A stretch of DNA of 31,776 nucleotides from JAFDWI01 sp964544305 (lineage in GTDB: Bacteria > Actinomycetota > Acidimicrobiia > Acidimicrobiales > Iamiaceae): assembly GCA_964544305.1 (NCBI GenBank), contig CAZJAZ010000033.1, positions 1-31,776 of the forward strand, given 5' to 3'. Shown here one piece after another: positions 24,450-31,776 of this stretch. The notes under the pieces are model-generated. The model was not told where the DNA came from. It made no database searches and worked only from the letters and a program-made list of their open reading frames with translations. The translations under genes were made by a program, and so were the position numbers. Each line of letters starts with the position of its first letter. The first letter of the stretch is position 1.

Positions 24450-25626
24450 AACAACGCCTCCAGACGCGAACCACGCGGGGTCTATTGATTCGGGTGACGA
24501 GCACGTTCCAACAGGTTCGGCGCAGAACGACGAACGTCAACGGACTGGGCGATTGTGGCAGGCCCTCGTCGGCGTGTTTTTCGTATCCGTTGTGGCCGCG
24601 ATCGTTATCGCATTGTTGCCGTCGGGGTATCTCATTGATGCTCCGGGGAATGCGATCTCGACATCCGATCTTGTAACCGTTCCCAAAGACGTCAAGACGT
24701 TTACTCATCCCGGTGATTTTCGGTTGGTGACCGTATCGGAAACCTCCAAGCCAGCTTTCGGGCAAGCGTTCGTTGCGTGGCTTGATCGTGATTCTGACGT
24801 TTTCCCTCGGGTGGCTGTCGTTGGAACAACGCCCCGCGCTGATGAGTTGCGGTATCAAGCAGTGTTGATGCAGAACGCAAAGCTCTCTGCCATTTACAAA
24901 GCCATGCGCGTGCTTGGATTGCCTGCGAAGATGACCGGCGGGGGCGTATTTGTTGACAGCATCGTGGAAGGTTCGCCCGCGCAAGGTGTGCTTGCGATTG
25001 GGGACACGATCACCAAGATGAACGACACCTCAATTTTTACGGTCGCCGACGTGTCACGCTTTATGAACGCGGCCAAGCCGGGCGAGCGTGTGGAACTCGT
25101 TGTCGATCGAATGGGCGTTTCAAGCGACAAGAAACTGCATCTCACCCTTGGGTCAACCAAGCGAGACGGGAAGAAGGCACCGTTGCTTGGTATTTATATG
25201 GAAACGCGACCGAACTATCAGTTCCCATTTGACGTGGGTTTCGATACCGGTGAGATTGGTGGGCCGTCTGCTGGACTTTCGCTGACCCTGTCGCTCATTG
25301 ACAAGTTGTCGCCGAAGGGGCTTGCCAAAGGTAACGACATTGCGGTGACGGGCACCATCAATGCGGATGGGTCGGTCGGACCAATCGGCGGGGTCCGCCA
25401 AAAAGTTGCCGCGGTGCGCAATGCCGGTTCACACTATTTCTTGGTGCCCCTTGGAAATGCGGCAGATGCGTGTACGGCGACCGGCGATCCATACACGAAG
25501 GCGCAGTTGAAGCGTCAGCCGGTTGCCTGTGGCAATGCGAAAAACGGTGTTCGAGTGATCCCGGTGGCATCGCTCGATGACGCACTCGCCAAGCTTGCGA
25601 AGCTGCCACCTCACAACGGAAAATGA
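24436..25626 (+). CDS. Membrane-anchored PDZ-Lon (S16) protease, YlbL family
   Basis: The 396-residue protein has an N-terminal polar segment, one membrane helix (LWQALVGVFFVSVVAAIVIAL, near residues 38-58), a PDZ domain (about 165-235: GGGVFVDSIVEGSPAQGVLAIGD, shortened here as a family motif) and a C-terminal Lon-type domain. The Ser-Lys dyad is Ser278 in GGPSAGLS and Lys323 in GGVRQKVAAVRNAG. The active domain would face outside the membrane. GTG 24436 overlaps the mreB end by 14 bp, and a second GTG is at 24442. Rv3194c is the mycobacterial counterpart and also sits beside UPF0182 and DUF2342 genes. Confidence 0.9.
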   Translation: MPVTETTPPDANHAGSIDSGDEHVPTGSAQNDERQRTGRLWQALVGVFFVSVVAAIVIALLPSGYLIDAPGNAISTSDLVTVPKDVKTFTHPGDFRLVTVSETSKPAFGQAFVAWLDRDSDVFPRVAVVGTTPRADELRYQAVLMQNAKLSAIYKAMRVLGLPAKMTGGGVFVDSIVEGSPAQGVLAIGDTITKMNDTSIFTVADVSRFMNAAKPGERVELVVDRMGVSSDKKLHLTLGSTKRDGKKAPLLGIYMETRPNYQFPFDVGFDTGEIGGPSAGLSLTLSLIDKLSPKGLAKGNDIAVTGTINADGSVGPIGGVRQKVAAVRNAGSHYFLVPLGNAADACTATGDPYTKAQLKRQPVACGNAKNGVRVIPVASLDDALAKLAKLPPHNGK

Positions 25627-25655
25627 CCATCACTCGCGCGGGCAGCCACGCGTCG

Positions 25656-25661
25656 TAGCAT
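25656..25661 (+). promoter_or_regulatory. Candidate near-leaderless -10 (TAGCAT) of the DivIVA-like gene
   Basis: TAGCAT ends ten bases before ATG 25672, with no ribosome site, in the 45-bp gap after the PDZ-Lon gene. Confidence 0.4.
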
Positions 25662-25671
25662 TGACGTCGAC

Positions 25672-28332
25672 ATGGCAGCACAATCTGATGAAGGATCCGC
25701 GCCCACAGCGGCGCAAATCGACGCGATCGCAACCAAGACTTTTCCCAAGTCCCTTCGAGGCTGGGATTCTGCGGCGGTTCGCGTTCATCTCGTAGCGGTC
25801 GCCGACATTGTTCGAACATTGAATCGACGAATCGGCGAACTAGAAGGGCGTTTACACGAGGCCGAATCGGCGGCACGGCGAGCCGATCTCACACAATTAG
25901 ACCCGGACGAGGTTGATGCCGTCTTGGGAGAAGAGACGGGCCGTGTCTTGCGTGCCGCGCGAGCGTCTGCTGCCGAGATTGAACAACGCGCTGCTGAACA
26001 AGCCGAAGTGATTGCAGCCGACGCATCGAACGAGGCGTCACGAGTGCGTGAACACGCAAATATTGAAGCGCAGCGGCTCCAAAGCGAGTCGGCTGAGGCC
26101 GCGGCTGCGACGCGTACCGCTGGCGAAGCGCACATTGATGAATTGCGTGCCGCGGCAGAAACCGAACTGACCGAAGCACGTGACGCCTTGGAAGCCGAAT
26201 TGGCGGAGATGCGTCAAACAACACGCGATGAGACTGCCGCCACATTGGCTGCGGCGGAGGATCAAGCAGGATCGGTTCGACGTCAAGCGCTCGACGAAGC
26301 AACGCATTTGCGTGAGCACGCCGAGACAGAGGCGAAAGATCGGCTGGCCCAAGCCACTGCAGAGGTTGAGGCGCTGCGCAAGAAGACCAAAATGGAACTT
26401 GATGAGGCAACTGAGGTTGCCCGCCAGCAAGTTGCGGAGGCCGAGCGCATGCGTGAGCGAGTGCTCGCTGATTTGGCCCGGCGTCGTAAAGCTGCCAGAC
26501 AACACCTTGAGCAGTTGCATGCGGGCCGGGAGCGTCTGCTGGCGGCATACGAGGTAATCCGGACGACGACCGATGTGGCGACCGATGAACTTGGGGTGGT
26601 GCTCAGCGATGCGAAACGAGCGGCCGATGACGCGGCACGCCGAATCGCGGCAGAACCCACACCGGGAACAGACGAAATGCTGGCCGAACTTGATCTCGCT
26701 CGCATGGCAAATCTGCCCCTCATTGCTCCACCATCCGGTACCGAAGTCCACGCTGACGAAACGGACAATACAAACGACGCGGCCGACACTGCCGACACGG
26801 GCGACGTTGCCGGGGCCGCACCAGATGGCTCAACCATTGAGCCTGGTGGCGATTCAGTAGATGGTGGTGACGAAGTCAGGCTTGACCACAGTGTCGCTGA
26901 CAGCTCAGCAAATGACGAGTCGCCTCCAAACCCGCACTCGGTGAACGAGGTTGTGACTCCGGTTCGCTCTGATGTTTCAAAACCATCCCAGCCACTTGAG
27001 CCGCGCCGCCCTTCGAAACGACCGCGTCGACGAGGTCACGATCCACTTGCTGGAGAGACACTTCCCGCCGTGCCCCTTGTCCCGATCGTTGGGGCCGCTG
27101 ACTTTGAAGGTGTTCGGGTCTTGCCTGGAGCAACGGCAACCGAACGTGTGACAACAGATGATCTTGCGGTGACGTCAAAGCCTGCAACTCAAAGTAGCGG
27201 CGACGAAAGTGTTGGAAAAATCGACACAGCAGGTGCGCCCACCGACGAGCCAGGTGAGTCGCCCGATGCGCCTGAACAAGAATCCTCAGCAGAACGGGCG
27301 CTTGCCGCGGTTGCACAAGGCGTGACCCATTCGCCAGAAAAGCTTGAGGTCGAAGTGTCGGGGATCTTTGATCGCCTCCGTGCTGATCAAAGCGCAACGA
27401 TCTCGTCGAAGGACGCCCCCGCGAAAATTGAAATCGAGTCAACAAGCACCAAAACCGACACCGCAAGCGCCCAAGTCGCAACGGCTGCCTCAACGACGGT
27501 TCAGGCAGCGAAACCCAAGCCGGATGCGCCAGCAGACGACGCGTCGGTCAATGGCGACCAACCCTCCAAAACCCCTGCGGTCAAATCCACGAAGTCAAAA
27601 GAAAATGTGCCCGCAACTGAGTCGGCGGACGATCGGCTCGCCCGTATTTTTGAACAACGAGACGCGGCTGTTGATGAAGTAGCCCGGCGGCTTTCCAAAC
27701 ATCTCAAGCGACAACTGTCCGATCAGCAAAGTGGCCTTCTTGACGAGTTGCGCCGGACCCGCCGGATCGAATCTGCTCTTGATGTCTTAGGGCCGGTGGA
27801 AGAGTTCTGCGGAGACTGGGCGCAAGTCGTACGCGACGATTTGTCGGCCGCGGTAAACGCGGGAGTCACGTTTGCTGGTGACCTGTCAAAACAGGCCGCC
27901 GGAAAAGTTGAAATTGATCTCGCAGCCGTGGCCCGGGAGCTTGACGAGTCTGTTGGCGTGCTGCTGTACCACCGGCTCGAGGCGGTCATTGAAGAACGAG
28001 ATGCGGGCGCCGACGACGACGAAGCGGCACAGCAAGCTCGCGATGGGCGAGACATGTCTGATCGAGTTCGTGCGTGCTACCGCGAATGGCGCGGCCCGCG
28101 GCTGACTTCGGCTGTTGCTGACGCGTGTGCACGCGCTTTTGGTGAAGCTGTCCGACTGGCGCTTGGAACCACCGGGGTGCAATGGGAATGTGGTCCGGGG
28201 GCGCAACCCTGTGGCGACTGCAACGACAATCATCTTGCTGGAGTCATCGAGCCGGGCGAGACGTTTCCGACCGGGCATCGGAGTGCGCCAGCACATCCGG
28301 GATGCCGTTGCCTCGCGTTGCCTCCATTGTGA
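25672..28332 (+). CDS. DivIVA-like coiled-coil protein with C-terminal MuF-like Cys/His domain
   Basis: The 886-residue protein has three parts. Residues about 14-60 (FPKSLRGWDSAAVRVHL, then VRTLNRRIGELEGRL) look like the DivIVA/GpsB membrane-binding head. Residues about 60-330 are an Ala/Glu/Arg-rich coiled coil (AAEIEQRAAEQAEVIAADAS). Residues about 340-650 are a disordered acidic Asp/Thr/Pro linker. The C-terminus is helical, and then residues about 836-884 carry a Cys/His cluster: CGPGAQPCGDC, FPTGHRSAPAHPGCRCL. This ending resembles the phage Mu gpF / minor capsid C-terminal motif (CxxC, FPxGHxxPPAHPxCxC) and may bind zinc. It lies next to mreB and envelope genes. A polar scaffold role is inferred; the MuF-like tail role is unknown. 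Confidence 0.7.
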   Translation: MAAQSDEGSAPTAAQIDAIATKTFPKSLRGWDSAAVRVHLVAVADIVRTLNRRIGELEGRLHEAESAARRADLTQLDPDEVDAVLGEETGRVLRAARASAAEIEQRAAEQAEVIAADASNEASRVREHANIEAQRLQSESAEAAAATRTAGEAHIDELRAAAETELTEARDALEAELAEMRQTTRDETAATLAAAEDQAGSVRRQALDEATHLREHAETEAKDRLAQATAEVEALRKKTKMELDEATEVARQQVAEAERMRERVLADLARRRKAARQHLEQLHAGRERLLAAYEVIRTTTDVATDELGVVLSDAKRAADDAARRIAAEPTPGTDEMLAELDLARMANLPLIAPPSGTEVHADETDNTNDAADTADTGDVAGAAPDGSTIEPGGDSVDGGDEVRLDHSVADSSANDESPPNPHSVNEVVTPVRSDVSKPSQPLEPRRPSKRPRRRGHDPLAGETLPAVPLVPIVGAADFEGVRVLPGATATERVTTDDLAVTSKPATQSSGDESVGKIDTAGAPTDEPGESPDAPEQESSAERALAAVAQGVTHSPEKLEVEVSGIFDRLRADQSATISSKDAPAKIEIESTSTKTDTASAQVATAASTTVQAAKPKPDAPADDASVNGDQPSKTPAVKSTKSKENVPATESADDRLARIFEQRDAAVDEVARRLSKHLKRQLSDQQSGLLDELRRTRRIESALDVLGPVEEFCGDWAQVVRDDLSAAVNAGVTFAGDLSKQAAGKVEIDLAAVARELDESVGVLLYHRLEAVIEERDAGADDDEAAQQARDGRDMSDRVRACYREWRGPRLTSAVADACARAFGEAVRLALGTTGVQWECGPGAQPCGDCNDNHLAGVIEPGETFPTGHRSAPAHPGCRCLALPPL

Positions 28333-28385
28333 GAAAACTCATATTGACCTTGCCCCGGCGAGGGTGAAGGTGCATCGCGTGCCGT

Positions 28386-28391
28386 TAGGCT
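28386..28391 (+). promoter_or_regulatory. Candidate near-leaderless -10 (TAGGCT) of the UPF0182 gene
   Basis: TAGGCT ends nine bases before ATG 28401, with no Shine-Dalgarno. Confidence 0.45.
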
Positions 28392-28400
28392 AAAGCGCTC

Positions 28401-31400
28401 ATGGCTAAGCACGCGTCACGAAAGTCACCAGGGAGAAAGCCCTCGGGCATGCAGGCTGCGCAGCGTCGCCGAATCCTTGCCATTGTTGGCCTCGCAGTGA
28501 TCGTTGTCATCGCAACATCGCTGCGTGGCGTGGCGACCTTCTACGTCGATTATTTGTGGTTTGGTGGCCTCCATCAGACCGGTGTGTGGAGTGCCGTTCT
28601 GGGTGCCAAACTCGCGTTAGCGGCAATTTTTGTGGCCGTTGCGTTTTGCATTGTGTTCGTCAACCTGTGGATTGCAGAGCGCACCGCGTCGGATGTGGCT
28701 GTGGCGACCACCGATGACCAAGTTGTCGAACGGTACCAAGAAATTCTTGGGACGCATCCGCGGCTCGTCCGGATCGGCGTGGCGCTTATCATCGCGCTCT
28801 TTGTGGGCGCGGGAGCGGCAAACCAATGGAAAGACTGGCTGCTGTTCACGAACTCCGTCAACTTCGGTCAGAAAGATGCGACGTTCGGCAAAGACATCGG
28901 CTTTTTTGTCTTCCGTTTACCTTTCATTGATTTTGTGACGTCATGGCTCTTTGCGACGCTCGTTGTCACGCTGCTTGCTTCGATGGTGATGTCGTATTTT
29001 CACGCGTCAATTCGTATCGAAGCGCCGCCGGGAACACCGTGGGTTGATCGTGTGAACCCGTCGGTCAAAGTGCATGCGTCGGTACTCTTGGCGGTTTTGT
29101 CACTCGTGAAAACCGCCGAGTACTGGTTTGGGCGCTATCAGCTGACGTTTTCAACGCGGGGCACCGTTGATGGTGCCCTGTACACCGATTCAAATATTCA
29201 GCTCACCGCGATCAATTTGTTACTTGTTATTTCGGTTTTTGCGTGCGTGTTGTTCTTGGTGAACATTTGGCGGCGCGGATGGGCCCTGCCCGCGGTGGCC
29301 GTCGTGTTGTGGGGAGTGGTCGCTGTGTTGGGTGGCGTGGCGGTGCCCGCCATGGTTCAACGTTTCGGGGTGCAACCGTCTGAGGCGGCCAAAGAGCGCC
29401 CATATCTCAAACAGAATATTGCCGCGACGCGTGGCGCATTCGGGTTGAACAAGGTCAAGGTGTCGTCATTTGCTGATGACGGCAAGATCACCGCGGCCAA
29501 ACTGCAAGACAATGCGGCGACCATTCAGAACGTTCGGCTTTGGGACCCTGCGGTCATGCAGGAAGTGTTTACAAAATTGCAAGGTATCCGCGGCTTTTAT
29601 CAGGTGGGTGACCCTGATATTGACCGGTACATGATTGACGGCAAGCTCACACAGGTGTTGACCTCGAGTCGTGACATCGATGTTTCGTCGTTGCCAACAA
29701 AGTCATGGGTCGCCGAACACCTTTCCTATACGCATGGCTACGGCAACATCATGGCCCCAACGAATGCTTCTGACACCGGTCAGCCGGTCTTTACCAACAA
29801 GAACATTCCGGTGGTCACAAAGGGCACCGGGGCGAAGGTAACCCAGCCGGCAACGTATTTCGGTGAAGGACAATCCGGGTATGTGATTGCTGATTCGAAA
29901 ACCAAAGAGATCGACTATGTCGATGAAGCGTCGAACACCAAGTACAACAATTATGAGGGTTCGGGAGGCATTCGCATTGGGAAAGGTTTGGGCGGGTTCG
30001 TGCATCGGGCCGCGATTTCGCTGCGCTTCGCCGACATCAATCCGTTGATTTCGTCAAACGTGGATTCGGGTTCGAAAGTGCTGTTGTACCGAGACGTGCG
30101 CACTCGTGTGCAAACCTTGGCGCCGTTTCTTGATTTTGACTCTGACCCATACGTGGTCATTCGGGCGAATGGCGAACTCGATTACATCATCGACGCGTAC
30201 ACGACCACAGCCCATTTTCCGAACGCACAGCGAGCGATCACATCAGATTTGCCAACAACGAGTGGACTCAACACTCGCTTTAACTATGTGCGCAACTCGG
30301 TGAAGGCCGTCGTCAATGCTTATGACGGAACCGTGAAGTTGTATGTGGTGGATCCAACTGACCCACTCGTGAAGTCATACGAGCGAGCGTTTCCTCACTT
30401 GTTCACGCCACAGTCGAGAATCCCAGCCGACTTGGCAGCGCATTTTCGCTACCCCGAAGATCTTTTCAAGGTACAAACCAAGATGTACGGGCGCTACCAC
30501 GTCACCGATCCTGATGCGTTTTACACACAGGAAAACACGTGGGAAATCTCGGCCGATCCAAACAAGGCTGGGCTAACCAACGGTGCAGCGCCCGGGGCGG
30601 TCGACGCGAATGGCAACGCAATCGAATCGGGTGCGGTGCCCATGGATCCGTATTACTTGTTGATGCGACCCCCGGGTCAGAAAGATGAATCGTTCTTGTT
30701 GTTGCGGCCGTTTGCCCCCAAACAGTCAACGGGTTCGACCAACAAACAGGTCTTGACTGGGTTCATGACCGCACAAAGTGATCCGTCGGACTATGGGCGA
30801 CTCGATTTGTATCGTTTGCCGGCGAATAACTTGCCGTCGGGGCCATTCAATGTGGCGGCGCAAATGATGCAGGACCGCAAGGTGTCGGCGACGCAAACGT
30901 TGTTGTGTAATGCATCAGATGGGGGAGGCGGGTCAGAGTGTGAGTTTGGGAACCTGCTGGTCATTCCGATTGATCAGTCGTTGTTGTACGTGCGCCCGTG
31001 GTATGTGAAGTCATCGGGAAACAATCTGCCTGAGCTGCAACAGGTGATCGTTGGTTACGAGGACAATTCTGGCAACTTGCAGGTGGCCGTTGAGTCAACG
31101 TTGCGTGGCGCGCTCGTTGATTTGTTTGGCCCCAATGTGCCAAAAACCGGCGAGAAGAATCCGGCACCGCCGTTGAATTTGTCGTTAGCGAGTCAAGCAC
31201 AAGGAGATGATGCGCCGGCGTCGACGACGACGACCACAGCGCCTGGGGGCGGCGGGACGACCGCATCATCAACGACCGTGCCGTCAGGCCCGACGACATT
31301 TCCCGAGGGGCCGACTACGACGTTGCCGGTTCCGTCCGGATCGCAGGCCGAGTTGATTGACGATTTGAATCAGGCGTTCGATGACGCGGACGCGGCACTC

Positions 31401-31478
31401 AAACGTGGTGACCTTGAGGCCTATGCCGCGGACATCAAGCGGGCGCAAGCAATCGCGCGGCGATTGCAGGCCGACTAA
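28401..31478 (+). CDS. UPF0182 family large membrane protein
   Basis: The 1025-residue protein matches the actinobacterial UPF0182 family (COG1615; Rv3193c-like). A basic cytoplasmic start (MAKHASRKSPGRKPSG) leads to about seven membrane helices in the first ~320 residues, with family motifs such as VDYLWFGGLHQTGVW. The large second half is predicted outside the membrane. Near the end is a Thr/Ser/Gly/Pro-rich linker (TTTTTAPGGGGTT) and then a helical tail (LIDDLNQAFDDADAALKRGD). Biochemical function is not known. Position next to PDZ-Lon is conserved in actinobacteria. The ATG at 28401 has a leaderless-type -10. Confidence 0.93.
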   Translation: MAKHASRKSPGRKPSGMQAAQRRRILAIVGLAVIVVIATSLRGVATFYVDYLWFGGLHQTGVWSAVLGAKLALAAIFVAVAFCIVFVNLWIAERTASDVAVATTDDQVVERYQEILGTHPRLVRIGVALIIALFVGAGAANQWKDWLLFTNSVNFGQKDATFGKDIGFFVFRLPFIDFVTSWLFATLVVTLLASMVMSYFHASIRIEAPPGTPWVDRVNPSVKVHASVLLAVLSLVKTAEYWFGRYQLTFSTRGTVDGALYTDSNIQLTAINLLLVISVFACVLFLVNIWRRGWALPAVAVVLWGVVAVLGGVAVPAMVQRFGVQPSEAAKERPYLKQNIAATRGAFGLNKVKVSSFADDGKITAAKLQDNAATIQNVRLWDPAVMQEVFTKLQGIRGFYQVGDPDIDRYMIDGKLTQVLTSSRDIDVSSLPTKSWVAEHLSYTHGYGNIMAPTNASDTGQPVFTNKNIPVVTKGTGAKVTQPATYFGEGQSGYVIADSKTKEIDYVDEASNTKYNNYEGSGGIRIGKGLGGFVHRAAISLRFADINPLISSNVDSGSKVLLYRDVRTRVQTLAPFLDFDSDPYVVIRANGELDYIIDAYTTTAHFPNAQRAITSDLPTTSGLNTRFNYVRNSVKAVVNAYDGTVKLYVVDPTDPLVKSYERAFPHLFTPQSRIPADLAAHFRYPEDLFKVQTKMYGRYHVTDPDAFYTQENTWEISADPNKAGLTNGAAPGAVDANGNAIESGAVPMDPYYLLMRPPGQKDESFLLLRPFAPKQSTGSTNKQVLTGFMTAQSDPSDYGRLDLYRLPANNLPSGPFNVAAQMMQDRKVSATQTLLCNASDGGGGSECEFGNLLVIPIDQSLLYVRPWYVKSSGNNLPELQQVIVGYEDNSGNLQVAVESTLRGALVDLFGPNVPKTGEKNPAPPLNLSLASQAQGDDAPASTTTTTAPGGGGTTASSTTVPSGPTTFPEGPTTTLPVPSGSQAELIDDLNQAFDDADAALKRGDLEAYAADIKRAQAIARRLQAD

Positions 31479-31664
31479 CTTCCCGGCACCTCGCACCCTT
31501 CTCCCTTTTCAGCAACGCTCCCACTCCTTCCCTCACCGCTTTGGGTGCGCGATTGTGCCGTTTCTTGTCCGGATTCGGTACCCAAAACCGGTCGCTGGCG
31601 GATTTACAGGCCGATGTCTTTCGACGCGTTCGTAGACGTGGTGTCAACAGCATGGATATTCGGG

Positions 31665-31694
31665 TTGGCGAAGCGCGGCCTAGGTGACTAACGT
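31665..31694 (+). promoter_or_regulatory. Possible promoter of the initiator tRNA
   Basis: TTGGCG (31665-31670), an 18-base spacer and TAACGT (31689-31694) lie just before the tRNA, so transcription would start close to its first base. The rest of the 222-bp gap after the UPF0182 gene shows no clear gene or terminator. Confidence 0.3.
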
Positions 31695-31700
31695 CTGCGA

Positions 31701-31776
<76 letters not shown>

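Noticed and set aside
28351..28376. ACCTTGCCCC/GGGTGAAGGT hairpin before the UPF0182 gene
   Set aside because: Two central mismatches leave short stems; it is too weak to report as a terminator.
31491..31552. GCACCC...GGGTGC pairing after the UPF0182 gene as a terminator
   Set aside because: The stem is only about seven pairs with a loop over 40 nt and no T-tract.

Overview
The window looks like chromosomal DNA from a free-living actinobacterium, probably class Acidimicrobiia or a relative. That placement is inference. It rests on moderately high GC, a WhiB regulator, a mycobacterial Sdh1-like sdhCAB set, the magnesium-chelatase-like ATPase/VWA pair (Rv0958/Rv0959-like), ppk beside a NUDIX gene, and the actinobacterial trio of DUF2342 zincin, PDZ-Lon protease and UPF0182 protein. 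I see no phage, insertion sequence, CRISPR or rRNA. Gene density is high and no gap exceeds 300 bp.

Layout. 1-1494: 3' part of a secreted HAF-type repeat protein. 1754-5273 (minus): sdhC-sdhA-sdhB. 5374-7581 (minus): a GH2 glycosidase-like protein that seems to lack its nucleophile, overlapping at its start codon with a divergent AAA+ ATPase (7580-9007). 9172-10017 (minus): an exported SurE. 10092-12104: the VWA partner of the ATPase. 12343-12630: whiB. 12648-13808 (minus): a Tat-exported glycine-rich protein, divergent from a PqqD/HPr-kinase-like fusion (13982-15121). 15154-15963 (minus): glutamate formimidoyltransferase. 16097-20726: tatA, a small unknown, ppk-NUDIX and an MFS transporter. 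20735-22000 (minus): DUF2342 zincin. 22125-31478: an SDR-like membrane protein, then a cell-envelope/shape block (leader ORF, small membrane protein, mreB, PDZ-Lon protease, DivIVA-like coiled coil, UPF0182). 31701-31776: initiator tRNA, cut at the window edge.

The most striking signals are these. (1) A TAG/TAC-NNT hexamer lies 6-10 nt before the start codon of ten plus-strand transcription units, nearly all without a Shine-Dalgarno, which points to widespread leaderless mRNAs. (2) mreB has no ATG/GTG/TTG available and appears to start at CTG behind a well-placed GGAGG. (3) A predicted 22-aa leaderless leader peptide is coupled by ATGA to the small membrane gene before mreB. (4) A DivIVA-like protein ends in a Cys/His-rich domain resembling phage Mu gpF proteins. 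(5) A PqqD-HPr-kinase fusion sits opposite a Tat-exported glycine-rich protein with a nested dyad between them. (6) A palindromic repeat family occupies two convergent intergenic gaps.
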